Shown: positions 1 to 9,035, counted from the stretch's first letter. The stretch: DNA of 18,704 bases from Pseudomonadota bacterium (GCA_023423695.1 JAFAFA010000104.1:1-18704); one strand, 5' to 3'. The notes: generated by a model not told the origin, from the sequence alone. Program-made: numbers and translations.

Positions 1-62
<62 letters not shown>

Positions 63-76
63 CGGTGTCGGCTTCG

Positions 77-117
77 GATGCCCCCACCCCAACCCTCCCC
101 CGCTGGGCGGGGGAGGG
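77..117 (-). repeat. Palindromic GC-rich dispersed repeat, copy A
   Basis: This 41-base unit contains an 11-bp perfect stem (93-103 with 107-117) around a 3-base loop, preceded by a C-rich arm at 77-92. It matches the reverse complement of 15749-15789 at 39 of 41 positions; the only differences are at 90 and 91. It lies between the poly-G end and the cobW-like gene and overlaps no gene. Small size, perfect stem and recurrence at distant intergenic sites resemble REP/BIME-type elements. The family name is unknown to me. Confidence 0.85.
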
Positions 118-149
118 GGTAAGTGCTTGTTGGGAGAGGCAGCGGTAGT

Positions 150-246
150 CCCTCCCCCGCACAGCCCTCGCACAAAGCTCCGCTTTGTGCTGACGCGGCA
201 GGCGGACCATAGGTCCGCTGAGAGCGGGGGAGGATAGGTGGGGGTC
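150..246 (+). repeat. Palindromic repeat, copy B, with an expanded loop holding two hairpins
   Basis: The outer arms 150-160 and 224-234 are the same 11-base arms as in the other copies, pairing at 10 of 11 positions, and a G-rich tail follows up to 246. The usual 3-base loop is replaced by 63 bases (161-223). These contain two perfect hairpins: a 9-bp stem 170-178/182-190 with a 3-base loop, and a 7-bp stem 202-208/212-218 with loop ATA. Copy B is inverted relative to copy A, 32 bases away, so 77-246 forms one large inverted structure. It sits downstream of the cobW-like gene. Confidence 0.75.
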
Positions 247-273
247 TAACTTAGGCAAGTAAGAGGACTGACT

Positions 274-1427
<1,154 letters not shown>

Positions 1428-1431
<4 letters not shown>

Positions 1432-1898
1432 CGGGGGTTCTCCTGACAGGATTTGCACAGGCCGCGCACCTCGACGGTGGGGCGCTGGACACGGAAGCCG
1501 CGCTCGGCCGCCGCGGCGACGATCGCCGAGCCGACGCCCGGATCATCGATCTCGGCCGCATCGCCGCAGGCATCGCACACCAGGAACTGCCCGGCATGAA
1601 CGGCTCCCGGCGCTGCGCAGCCGACATAGGCGTTCAGCGATTCGATGCGGTGGACCAGCCCCTGTTCGACCAGGAACTCCAGCGCGCGGTAGACGGTCAG
1701 CGGAGCCGCCGCCTTGCCGTCCTGCTGGCTGAGATCTTCGAGGATGGCGTAGGCGCCGCGTGGCCGGTGGCTGGACCACACCAGCTCCAGCACGCGACGG
1801 CGCAGCGCGGTCAGCCGCGCCCCCCGTTCGGCGCACAGCGCGTCGGCACGGGTCAGCGCATCGGCGATGCAGTGGGTATGGTCGTGAAGAGCGGACAT
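1428..1898 (-). CDS. zur: Zur, zinc-responsive Fur-family transcriptional repressor
   Basis: Fur-family dimeric regulator, 156 residues. A winged-helix DNA-binding segment occupies about 23-85, with the recognition region PLTVYRALEFLVEQGLVHRI at 66-85. Two CxxC pairs (Cys108/Cys111 and Cys148/Cys151) form the structural zinc site. The N-terminal HDHTHC and the short C-terminal half resemble Zur more than Fur. The gene overlaps the COG0523 GTPase by four bases, a common zur partnership. The ATG at 1898 begins MSALHDH; an in-frame upstream extension to 2027 would run through a palindromic operator and a hairpin and is rejected. No Shine-Dalgarno precedes the ATG. TATAAA lies 10-15 bases upstream, suggesting a leaderless message. 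Assignment to Zur rather than Fur or another metal regulator is an inference from motifs and neighbour. Confidence 0.92.
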
Positions 1899-1900
1899 GG

Positions 1901-1917
1901 GTGTTACTTTATAACAC
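1901..1917 (-). promoter_or_regulatory. Candidate Zur operator overlapping the zur -10 and start
   Basis: GTGTTA-N5-TAACAC is a perfect 6-bp inverted repeat with a 5-base spacer, ending two bases before the zur ATG. Its AT-rich core resembles known proteobacterial Zur boxes, which share TGTTAT/ATAACA half-sites. On the minus strand the same bases contain TATAAA (1908-1913), a good -10 hexamer. Bound Zur would therefore cover the promoter and the start codon, giving negative autoregulation of zur and the downstream GTPase gene. No good -35 is visible. Confidence 0.7.
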
Positions 1918-1946
1918 TCTTGCCCGCAACGCAACGCGGCATGGGA

Positions 1947-1975
1947 AAGGCGGCCCCGGGGGATGGGGCCGCCTT
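1947..1975 (-). terminator. Hairpin between phrB and zur, possible weak terminator
   Basis: A perfect 11-bp stem (1947-1957 with 1965-1975) closes a 7-base loop. On the minus strand only TTT follows, so as an intrinsic terminator of phrB it would be weak. The rest of the 276-base gap (1918-2193) shows no convincing gene, RBS or conserved motif. Confidence 0.5.
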
Positions 1976-2193
1976 GCCGAGTGGCGGTTGTTCTTTTTGG
2001 GGCCGGGCTCTTTTCGAGCCTGGACATGCATCGGCCGCGGCGGAGCGTCCGGCGTCCTTATCGTTTCTGGCCCGGAAGGCTGGGCGGGACAGGGCGGCCG
2101 CACCGGGCCGCTGGAAGTAGAGTAGCAACCGGGCGTGACCGTTTGCGGGCGTGGCGGTGACGGTTCGGTGAAGATGGCAATGAAATATCGCAG

Positions 2194-3678
2194 TCAGGAC
2201 GCCGGCTCGACGCGCCGTTTGCGCTCGTTGTAGAGCGCCAGCGCACGGTCGCGGGCTGCGCCATGGTCGAGGATCGGCCGCGGGTAATCGTCGCCCAGAC
2301 GGACGCCGGCCTGCCGCAGCACTTCGGTCGGGGCGGCCCAGGGCTGGTGGATCCAGCGCGGTGGCAGCCGGTCCAGTTCGGGCACGTAGCGGCGCACATA
2401 ATCGCCCAGGGGGTCGAACTTCTCGCCCTGCAGGACCGGATTGAAGACGCGGAAGAAGGGAGCGGCATCGGCGCCGCATCCCGCCACCCATTGCCAGTTG
2501 CCGGCATTCTGGGCGAGGTCGGCATCGACCAGCGTGTCCCAGAACCAGCGCTCCCCCTCCTGCCACGGCAGCAGCAGGTCCTTGACCAGGAAGGACGCCA
2601 CGATCATCCGCACCCGGTTGTGCATCCAGCCGGTTTCCCAAAGCTGGCGCATGCCGGCGTCGACGACGGGATAGCCGGTGTGCCCGCGCTGCCATGCCCG
2701 CAGGCCCGCCGCATCCTCGCGCCAGGGGAAATCGGCGAAGCGGGGATCGAGCGGGCTGTCGGGCAACTCCGGCGCATGGTGCAGCAGATGGTACTGGAAC
2801 TCGCGCCAGCCGATCTCGCGCAGGAAGGCGTCGATGCCGGGCGCCAGTTCCGGCCGGGCATCGGCGGCATGGCGGGCGGCGTGCCAGACCTGCCGCGGCC
2901 CGATCTCCCCGAAGGCCAGATAGGGGGACAGGGCGGAGGTGCCGTCACGGTCCGGCCGGTCGCGTTCCGTCGCATAGATGCCGACCGGCCCGTCGAGGAA
3001 ATCCGCCAGATGGGACAGCGCCGCCGTCTCCCCCGGCACCCAGCGCTTGCGCAATCCGGGTGCCCAGTCGGGCCTGGTCGGCAGCAGGCCCCAGGCGTCG
3101 AGCGCATCGCCCGCCGGTGCCTTGTCCGGTGCCTTCAGGTCGGCCGGGGCGCGGGTGGGCAGCGGTGGGTTCAGCGTGGCCGACAGGTGACGCCAGAAGG
3201 GGGTGAAGACCTTGAAGGGGCCGCCGCTCTTGTTGCGCACGGTCCAGGGTTCGGCCAGCAGGCCGGCGTTGAAGCTGCGGGCCTCGACGCCGCGTGCCTT
3301 CAGCCGCTCCTTGATCGCCGCATCCCGCGTAGTCTGGGCGGGGGTATAGCGGCGGTTCCACAGCACGCACTCCGCCCCGGTCTCCGCCACCAGCGCGTCG
3401 AGCACGGCGCCCGGTTCCCCCCGCCGCAGAACCAGCGGCGAGCCGTGGCGGGCGCAGCAGGTGGCGAGCCGTTCCAGGCTGCCGTGCAGCCACCAGCGCT
3501 GCGCCCCGCCGAGCGGCCAAGGGTCGCCAGCCGGATCGCCGGTCTCCTCCTCCAGGATATAGAGCGGGATGACCGGCGCGCCGCGTTCGGCCGAGGCCTG
3601 GGCGGCGGCGGTCAGCGCCGGATTGTCGGCAAGGCGCAGGTCGTTGCGGAACCAGACGATGATGGGGGAGGCGGACAT
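2194..3678 (-). CDS. phrB: Class I deoxyribodipyrimidine photolyase (cryptochrome/photolyase family)
   Basis: Light-driven repair of UV-induced cyclobutane pyrimidine dimers using FADH-. The protein has 494 residues, typical of the class. An N-terminal Rossmann-like antenna domain begins IIVWFRNDLRLADNPAL (about 6-22). The C-terminal FAD domain shows TSALSPYLAFGEIGPRQV (247-264), WREFQYHLL (291-299) and RGHTGYPVVDAGMRQLWETG (331-350). It continues with WMHNRVRMIVASFLVKDLL (351-369) and the DADLAQNAGNWQWVAG signature (385-400). The ATG at 3678 begins just before the conserved N-terminal strand; no strong RBS precedes it. It is the last gene of a minus-strand run behind pdeM (67-base gap). A (6-4) photolyase or cryptochrome is less likely given the canonical class I motifs, but substrate is inferred. 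Confidence 0.95.
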   Translation of the reverse strand: MSASPIIVWFRNDLRLADNPALTAAAQASAERGAPVIPLYILEEETGDPAGDPWPLGGAQRWWLHGSLERLATCCARHGSPLVLRRGEPGAVLDALVAETGAECVLWNRRYTPAQTTRDAAIKERLKARGVEARSFNAGLLAEPWTVRNKSGGPFKVFTPFWRHLSATLNPPLPTRAPADLKAPDKAPAGDALDAWGLLPTRPDWAPGLRKRWVPGETAALSHLADFLDGPVGIYATERDRPDRDGTSALSPYLAFGEIGPRQVWHAARHAADARPELAPGIDAFLREIGWREFQYHLLHHAPELPDSPLDPRFADFPWREDAAGLRAWQRGHTGYPVVDAGMRQLWETGWMHNRVRMIVASFLVKDLLLPWQEGERWFWDTLVDADLAQNAGNWQWVAGCGADAAPFFRVFNPVLQGEKFDPLGDYVRRYVPELDRLPPRWIHQPWAAPTEVLRQAGVRLGDDYPRPILDHGAARDRALALYNERKRRVEPAS

Positions 3679-3682
3679 GCAC

Positions 3683-3711
3683 GGTGCTCGGTTGGTCTAC
3701 TCCGGAGCACC
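3683..3711. repeat. Inverted repeat in the pdeM-phrB gap
   Basis: GGTGCTC (3683-3689) and GAGCACC (3705-3711) form a perfect 7-bp inverted repeat with a 15-base spacer, ending four bases before the phrB ATG. It could be a 5'-UTR stem-loop hiding the phrB translation start, an operator, or chance. No U-tract supports a terminator. Confidence 0.4.
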
Positions 3712-3745
3712 CGATATAGGCCGCGCTCACGCTTAGGCCAGAGCG

Positions 3746-4453
3746 TCAGCGCGCACGGTCCGGCGACAAACGGGCGCAGGGGAAGCGGTAGACCCGGCCG
3801 CGCACCGTCATCAGCACCTCGAATTGCCGCGCCAGCAGCCCGTCGAAGGCTGCGTCCAGCACATTGAGCCCGCCGGTGAAGCTGCCGAAGGCCGGCAGGA
3901 TCAGCTTGGCGCCATCGGTGGCGAAGCAGCGCTCGCGCACCCGTCGGCCGGGCGGCAGGCTGACGGCGGCGGCCGGGTGCAGGTGGCCGGACAGCTCCCC
4001 CACGGCACCGGGTACCGCCTCGTGCCGGAAGGTCAGCGGACCGATGACGGCCTCGGCCTCGATGCGGCCGCCGAAGCCGGCCGGCGGCTCCGGATCGTGG
4101 TTGCCGGTGATCCACAGCCAGTCGGTCCGGGCGGTCAGCGCCCGCAGCCGATCCACGTCGGTCGGGGCCATCCGCTCTGCCGCCCGCCGGTCGTGGAAGC
4201 TGTCGCCGAGGCAGAGGACCCGCGCCGGCCGCACCCGCGTGATCAACTCGGCCAGACGGTCGAGCGTCGCTTGTGTGTCGTAGGGCGGCAGCATCCGCCC
4301 ACGCGCGGCGAAGGCCGACCCCTTTTCAAGGTGCAGGTCGGCGACGGCCAGGATGGACTCCGCCGGCCACAGCAGCGCACCGGACGGATCGGCCAGCAGT
4401 TCGGCGCCGCACAGCGTCAGGTTCGCGTGGCTCGCGGTTCCGGTCATGCTCAT
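3746..4453 (-). CDS. pdeM: PdeM-like metallophosphoesterase (ligase-associated DNA damage response type)
   Basis: Calcineurin-like two-metal phosphoesterase of about 235 residues. The metal-ligand blocks appear in order: ADLHLEKG (D-x-H), LGDSFHDRR (G-D-x-x-x-D-like), TGNHDPEPP (GNHD) and SGHLHPAA (GHxH). The family is known from a DNA-repair gene cluster with a DEXH helicase, an ATP-dependent ligase and an MBL-fold exonuclease. The ATG at 4453 shares one base with the helicase stop (TGATG), implying translational coupling. A GTG one codon upstream and an ATG two codons downstream are alternatives. The C-terminus ends in a short basic stretch, with no signal peptide. Family assignment is strong because of the helicase partner; the physiological substrate is not visible from sequence. 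Confidence 0.88.
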   Translation of the reverse strand: MSMTGTASHANLTLCGAELLADPSGALLWPAESILAVADLHLEKGSAFAARGRMLPPYDTQATLDRLAELITRVRPARVLCLGDSFHDRRAAERMAPTDVDRLRALTARTDWLWITGNHDPEPPAGFGGRIEAEAVIGPLTFRHEAVPGAVGELSGHLHPAAAVSLPPGRRVRERCFATDGAKLILPAFGSFTGGLNVLDAAFDGLLARQFEVLMTVRGRVYRFPCARLSPDRAR

Positions 4454-6954
4454 CACAGCGTCAACCGGCCCTGGTCCGGTTTGGCACGTTTGGCCGCGGT
4501 GGGTTTGGGCGGGGCGAGTTCCGGCATCGCCTCCGCCAGCAGTTCGGCCTCGGCGGCGGCGAGCAGTTCGTCGGTGGCGCTGCCGTCGACCCGCTCGCGC
4601 CCGATCTCCAGGATCACCGGCACCGCCAGGGGGGAGATGCGGTCGAGATCCTTGTGGATGATCCGCCCGCGCACCCGCGCCAGGAAATCGGACAGGCGGC
4701 GGATGTCGGTCAGCCCGCCGGCCGCATCGGCCCGCGTCGCCCGCAGCAGGACATGGCCGGGATCGTGCTTGCGCAGCACGTCATAGATCAGGTCGGAGGA
4801 GAAGGTGACCTGCCGCCCGGTCTTCTCCTGTCCCGGATGGCGGCGGTCGATCACCCCGGCGATCAGCGCCACGTTGCGGAAGGTCCGCCGCAGCATCGAC
4901 GATTCGTCCATCCAGGCTTCCAGATCGTCGCCCAGCATGTCCTGATCGAACAGCGCGTCCATGTCGGTGGGCGATCTCAGTGACCACACCGCCAGCACGT
5001 AATCGGTGGCGACGAAGCCGAGCGGCCCCAGCCCGAACCGCTCCATCCGCCGGGTCAGCAGCATGCCCAGCGTTTGATGCGCGTTCCGCCCCTCGAAGGC
5101 ATAGGCGACGAGGAAGCGCTTGCCGGCCTTGGGGAAGGTCTCCACCAGCAGCCCGTCGCGATTCGGCAGGACCGAGCGATAGCGCTGCAGCCGCAGCCAT
5201 TCCTGCACATCCTCCGGCAGCCCGTCCCACTGGCGCGGATCGGCCAGCATGGCGCGCACGCGCTCGGCCAGATGGGTGGTCAGCGGCAGCCGCCCGCCGG
5301 CATAGGCGGGCACCTTCGGATCGCCGGTGCCGCCCTTGGCGACCTGCGCCTCCATCTCGCGCACGCCGAGGAACTTCAGCAGCTGGCCGGCGAACAGGAA
5401 GGTGTCGCCGGGGGTCAGGCCCTGGATGAAATACTCCTCCACCTCGCCCAGCACCGGGCCGCGGTTCATGCGGACGCGCAGCAGCGCTTCCTGGGTGATG
5501 GTGCCGACATTCATCCGGTACTGGCGCGCCACCGCCGGCCGGGCCACCGCCATCCGCCCGTCCTCGCGCAGCGTCAGTCGCTGGAACCGCTCATAGGCGC
5601 CGAGCGCGTAGCCGCCGGTGGCGACGAAATCCAGCACGTCGTCGAACTCGTCCCGCGTCATCGCGGCATAAGGGGCGGCGGAGACCACCTCCTCATACAG
5701 CTCGTCCGGCAGGAAGGGGGCGGCGCAGGCCATGCCGAGCAGATGCTGGGCCAGAACGTCCAGCCCGCCCGGCCGCGGCGCCTCGCCGTCCAGCGTGTGG
5801 TCGTGCACCGCCTCCAGCGCGGCGCGGCATTCCAGCACCTCGAAGCGGTTGGCGGGGACCAGCAGGGCGTGGCTCGGCTCGTCCAGCCGGTGGTTGGCGC
5901 GGCCGATGCGCTGGACCAGCCGGCTCGACCCCTTCGGCGCGCCGATCTGCACCACGAGGTCGACCGCCGCCCAGTCGATGCCGAGATCGAGCGAGGAGGT
6001 GGCGACCACCGCCCGCAACTCCCCGCGCGCCATGGCGCCCTCGACCTTGCGGCGCTGCTCCACCGCCAGCGAGCCGTGGTGGAGGGCGATGGGCAGGTTG
6101 TCGTCATTGACCCGCCACAGCGCCTGGAACACCAGCTCTGCCTGGGCGCGGGTGTTGACGAACAGCAGGGTGGTGCGCTGGCGGCGGATGCGCTCGTAGA
6201 TCTCCTTCATGGCGTGCATCGCCATGCGGCCGGCCCAGGGCACCCGCTCCTGCGAGGTCAGGATCTCCACCTCCGCCTTGGCGCCGCTGCGGCCGAGCAC
6301 GAGGCGCACGTCGTCGGAGTCGTTTCCGTCATGCCGCCCGCGGCGCGACAGCCAGGCCAGCAGCCGCTCCGGCTCCGCCACCGTGGCCGACAGCCCGACG
6401 CGGCGGGCGGCGGGGGCAAGCCGCGACAGCCGCGCCAGACCCAGCGCCAGCAGGTCGCCGCGCTTGGTCCCGGCCAGCGCATGCAGTTCGTCGATGATGA
6501 CGCAGCGGAGGTTGCGGAACAGCCGGTCGGCGTCGGTGTAGGACAGCAGCAGCGCCAAGCTTTCCGGCGTCGTCATCAGCATGTGCGGCGGATGGGTGCG
6601 CTGGCGTTTGCGCTTGGCCTCCGGCGTGTCGCCGGTTCGCGTCTCCGCCCGGATCGGCAGCCGCATCTCGGCGATCGGCTGTTCCAGATTGCGCTGGATG
6701 TCGACGGCCAGCGCCTTCAGCGGCGAGATGTAGAGGGTGTGCAGCCCCTCGCGCGGCCGTTCCGCCAGTTCGATCAGCGAGGGCAGGAAGCCGGCGAGCG
6801 TCTTGCCGCCGCCGGTGGGCGCGATCAGCAGCGCGCTCTCCCCCCGCTCCGCCGCCTCGACCATGGCGACCTGATGAGGGTGCGGCGCCCAGCCGCGCGA
6901 CCGGAACCACGCGGCGACATTGGGCGGAATCAGGGCGGGGGAGGGGGCATCCAT
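4453..6954 (-). CDS. Lhr-like DEXH-box helicase (ligase-associated DNA damage response type)
   Basis: Superfamily 2 helicase of 833 residues, close to the usual length of the Lhr-Core group. Motif I APTGGGKT is at 45-52, motif II DELH at 155-158, motif III LSAT at 188-191, and motif VI QRIGRANH at 348-355. VVATSSLDLGIDW (about 316-328) is motif V-like. The long C-terminal region matches the Lhr winged-helix and beta-barrel architecture rather than a RecQ or RecG helicase. It is translationally coupled to pdeM, the standard partner. Neither the ATP-dependent ligase nor the MBL-fold exonuclease of the canonical cluster is present in this window. The ATG at 6954 has no clear Shine-Dalgarno; a TACAGT hexamer ends nine bases upstream, so a leaderless start is possible. 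Confidence 0.9.
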   Translation of the reverse strand: MDAPSPALIPPNVAAWFRSRGWAPHPHQVAMVEAAERGESALLIAPTGGGKTLAGFLPSLIELAERPREGLHTLYISPLKALAVDIQRNLEQPIAEMRLPIRAETRTGDTPEAKRKRQRTHPPHMLMTTPESLALLLSYTDADRLFRNLRCVIIDELHALAGTKRGDLLALGLARLSRLAPAARRVGLSATVAEPERLLAWLSRRGRHDGNDSDDVRLVLGRSGAKAEVEILTSQERVPWAGRMAMHAMKEIYERIRRQRTTLLFVNTRAQAELVFQALWRVNDDNLPIALHHGSLAVEQRRKVEGAMARGELRAVVATSSLDLGIDWAAVDLVVQIGAPKGSSRLVQRIGRANHRLDEPSHALLVPANRFEVLECRAALEAVHDHTLDGEAPRPGGLDVLAQHLLGMACAAPFLPDELYEEVVSAAPYAAMTRDEFDDVLDFVATGGYALGAYERFQRLTLREDGRMAVARPAVARQYRMNVGTITQEALLRVRMNRGPVLGEVEEYFIQGLTPGDTFLFAGQLLKFLGVREMEAQVAKGGTGDPKVPAYAGGRLPLTTHLAERVRAMLADPRQWDGLPEDVQEWLRLQRYRSVLPNRDGLLVETFPKAGKRFLVAYAFEGRNAHQTLGMLLTRRMERFGLGPLGFVATDYVLAVWSLRSPTDMDALFDQDMLGDDLEAWMDESSMLRRTFRNVALIAGVIDRRHPGQEKTGRQVTFSSDLIYDVLRKHDPGHVLLRATRADAAGGLTDIRRLSDFLARVRGRIIHKDLDRISPLAVPVILEIGRERVDGSATDELLAAAEAELLAEAMPELAPPKPTAAKRAKPDQGRLTL

Positions 6955-7014
6955 GGCGACCGGACTGTAGCGGATCGCCTGGAACGGAGGAAGAACGATA
7001 TATGGGGGAGGGCG

Positions 7015-7848
7015 TTACGCCGTCGCCGCCTTCTTCATCCCGAAGCAATGCTCCGGCCCCGGGAAGGCGCGGCTGCGCACCTCGGCGGCGTAGGCCGCGG
7101 CGGCTTCGCTCACCGACTCGCCGAGATTGGCGTAGCGCTTGACGAATTTCGGCTGGAAGGCGCCGAACAGGCCCAGCATGTCATCGGTGACGAGCACCTG
7201 CCCGTCGCAGGCCGGCGACCCGCCGATGCCGATGGTGGGAATCGCCACCTCCCCGGTGATGCGGCGGGCGAGTTGCTCCATCGTGCCTTCGATCACCAGC
7301 GTGAAGGCGCCGGCATCCGCGATGGCGCGGGCGTCGGCGGCGATCCGCTCCGCGGCCTCGGCGTCGCGGCCGACCGCCTTGTAGCCGCCGAGCGTGTTAA
7401 CGGATTGCGGGGTCAGCCCGACATGGCCCATCACCGGGATGCCGCGGGCGGTCAGGAAGGCCACCGTATCCGCCATCTCCAGCCCGCCCTCCAGCTTGAC
7501 CGCCTGGGCGCCGGTTTCGGCCATCACGCGGGCCGAGGCGCGGAAGGCCGCCTCCTTGCTTTCCTGGTAGCTGCCGAAGGGCAGGTCGACCACGACGCAG
7601 GCCCGTTCCGACGCGCGGACCACGGCGGCGCCATGGGCGATCATCATGTCCAGCGTCACCGGCAGCGTGCTGTCCAGCCCATAAACCACCATTCCCAGCG
7701 AATCGCCGACCAGCAGCAGGTCGACATGCGGATCGAGCAGCCGGGCCACCGGAGCGGTGTAGGCGGTCAGGCAGACGATGGGCTCGCCCCCCTTGCGGGC
7801 GCGCAGCGCCGGGACCGACTGACGGGCGGTGAGGTTGGACGCACTCAT
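7015..7848 (-). CDS. panB: 3-methyl-2-oxobutanoate hydroxymethyltransferase (PanB)
   Basis: First committed step of pantothenate synthesis: transfers a hydroxymethyl group from 5,10-methylene-tetrahydrofolate to 2-oxoisovalerate, giving ketopantoate. The 277-residue TIM barrel is nearly full family length. Mg2+ ligands correspond to Asp49 in LLVGDSLGMV, Asp88 in VVVDLPFGSY and Glu120 in AVKLEGG. Glu187 in LVIEGTMEQLA matches the catalytic glutamate of E. coli PanB. GHVGLTPQS (141-149) and TIGIGGSP are further signatures. The ATG at 7848 follows AAAGG by about seven bases, so I prefer it to the GTG or ATG codons further upstream. panC is not adjacent. The helicase gene follows after 60 bases on the same strand, but nothing obvious links the functions. 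Confidence 0.96.
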   Translation of the reverse strand: MSASNLTARQSVPALRARKGGEPIVCLTAYTAPVARLLDPHVDLLLVGDSLGMVVYGLDSTLPVTLDMMIAHGAAVVRASERACVVVDLPFGSYQESKEAAFRASARVMAETGAQAVKLEGGLEMADTVAFLTARGIPVMGHVGLTPQSVNTLGGYKAVGRDAEAAERIAADARAIADAGAFTLVIEGTMEQLARRITGEVAIPTIGIGGSPACDGQVLVTDDMLGLFGAFQPKFVKRYANLGESVSEAAAAYAAEVRSRAFPGPEHCFGMKKAATA

Positions 7849-8005
7849 GATCGGGCCTTTCCGGTACTGGCTGCGGCGTAATGGCTCGTTTACCACTCAA
7901 TACGCTTGCCCGGCGCACAGTCGGGCTGCGCAGAATGGCGCAGATACACCAAAACCGCCCACGCGAAGATCGCGGGACGGTCGGGTGCAAGACACAAGGG
8001 GTCTT

Positions 8006-8049
8006 GGGCGCGCATCACACGCGCCCTTCGCAGTCGCTAAGAGCGACTG
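8006..8049 (-). terminator. Tandem hairpins downstream of rpsU
   Basis: Two stems follow the rpsU stop in transcription order: an 8-bp stem with a 3-base loop (8031-8038/8042-8049), then a 7-bp stem with a 7-base loop (8006-8012/8020-8026). A further 5-bp inverted repeat lies at 7989-8005. No U-run follows, so these could be 3'-end stabilisers or Rho-dependent pause sites. The rest of the 7849-8053 gap must hold the panB promoter, but I see no convincing -35/-10 pair. Confidence 0.55.
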
Positions 8050-8053
8050 GCGA

Positions 8054-8257
8054 TTAGTAGCCCTCGCGTTCCATCCGCTTGCGGAGCAGCTTGCGGGTGC
8101 GACGCACCGCTTCAGCCTTCTCACGCGCACGCTTCTCCGAGGGCTTCTCGTAGTTGCGACGCAGCTTCATTTCACGGAAAATGCCCTCGCGCTGCATCTT
8201 CTTCTTCAGCGCGCGGAGGGCCTGATCGACGTTGTTGTCTCGGACCAGAACTTGCAC
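8054..8257 (-). CDS. rpsU: 30S ribosomal protein S21
   Basis: Small basic protein of the 30S subunit platform, acting near the anti-Shine-Dalgarno end of 16S rRNA. The sequence carries the family core QVLVRDNNVDQALRALKKKM and a strongly basic C-terminus rich in Arg and Lys. With the GTG at 8257 the protein is 67 residues, the normal length; a GTG four codons upstream (8269) would place GAAGG immediately against the start codon, so I prefer 8257. The gene is divergent from def and the COQ9-family gene. That linkage is known: COQ9-like bacterial proteins were named for divergent transcription from rpsU. Confidence 0.95.
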   Translation of the reverse strand: MQVLVRDNNVDQALRALKKKMQREGIFREMKLRRNYEKPSEKRAREKAEAVRRTRKLLRKRMEREGY

Positions 8258-8269
8258 GTTTACCGTCAC

Positions 8270-8459
8270 CCTTCAAGTGTGCCGTGTTGCGCAAAGGCAA
8301 CAAATAGGTATGCGCGGCAGGCGCACCCCTTGTGTGGGCGCAGTGTGTAGCACGCCCCACCGCCTTTGTGAAGGGGAGTCTTCGGTCCGCAAGCATGAGC
8401 GGCGCCGTAAGCACAGGAAACGGTTGCCCCGTCCGCATCCGCACTCCAGATATAGTGCC
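8270..8459. promoter_or_regulatory. Divergent rpsU/def promoter region
   Basis: This 190-base gap separates two divergently transcribed translation genes and must contain promoters for both. It holds a small inverted repeat GTTGC-N6-GCAAC near 8289-8304 and an AGATATAGT stretch at 8448-8456 just before the def ATG. I cannot assign a reliable -35/-10 pair on either strand. An in-frame extension of def through this region lacks protein-like composition. Confidence 0.5.
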
Positions 8460-9011
8460 ATGCCAGTGCTTCCAATCGCCCGAATGGGCAATCCCGTACT
8501 CCGCAAGATCGCGGAGCCTGTCGCCGACCCGACCGATCCGGCGGTATCCCGGCTGGCGGCCGACATGATCGCCACCATGCTGGATGCCCCCGGAGTCGGA
8601 TTGGCTGCGCCGCAGATCTCGGAATCGCGCCGGATCATCGTCTTCCGCGTTCCCGCCGACCGCGGCGAAGGGGAGGAGGTGGCGAACACAGTCCTGGTCA
8701 ACCCGGTGATCGAGCCGCTGTCCGACGACAAGGTACTGGGTTGGGAGGGCTGCCTGTCGATCCCGGGCCTGCGCGGTCTGGTGCCGCGCTACGGGCGCAT
8801 CCGTTACCGGGGATATGGCTTGGATGGCGCCCGGATCGAACGCGAGGCAAGCGGTTTCCATGCCCGTGTGGTCCAGCACGAGGTCGACCACCTGGACGGC
8901 GTGCTCTATCTTGATCGCATGGACGATCTGCGGCTCCTCGTCTGCACCGAGGAGATGCATCATATCAACGCCGCGCTCGCCGCGGCCACGGACGCGCCGT
9001 CCCGGACCTGA
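8460..9011 (+). CDS. def: Peptide deformylase
   Basis: Removes the formyl group from the N-terminal methionine of nascent proteins; Fe2+/Zn2+ metalloenzyme. The 183-residue protein has all three family motifs: GVGLAAPQI (45-53), WEGCLS with metal ligand Cys98 (95-100), and HEVDH (140-144) supplying two His ligands and the catalytic Glu. The ATG at 8460 starts MPVLPIARMGNP, in line with the usual N-terminal strand. No Shine-Dalgarno is visible and an AT-rich AGATATAGT lies three bases upstream, so the message may be nearly leaderless. fmt, a frequent partner, is not next to it. Instead a COQ9-family gene follows after 24 bases with its own RBS. Confidence 0.96.
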   Translation: MPVLPIARMGNPVLRKIAEPVADPTDPAVSRLAADMIATMLDAPGVGLAAPQISESRRIIVFRVPADRGEGEEVANTVLVNPVIEPLSDDKVLGWEGCLSIPGLRGLVPRYGRIRYRGYGLDGARIEREASGFHARVVQHEVDHLDGVLYLDRMDDLRLLVCTEEMHHINAALAAATDAPSRT

Positions 9012-9035
9012 GGGCGGGCGCAGGGAGAGTTGGCT

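Noticed and set aside
2263..3867. 534-codon frame antisense to phrB
   Set aside because: Shadow of a high-GC gene; no domain features, and phrB is unmistakable.
5074..7881. 935-codon frame antisense to the helicase and panB
   Set aside because: Spans two well-supported genes and their gap, with Arg/Gln/His/Gly-rich low-information sequence typical of high-GC antisense frames.
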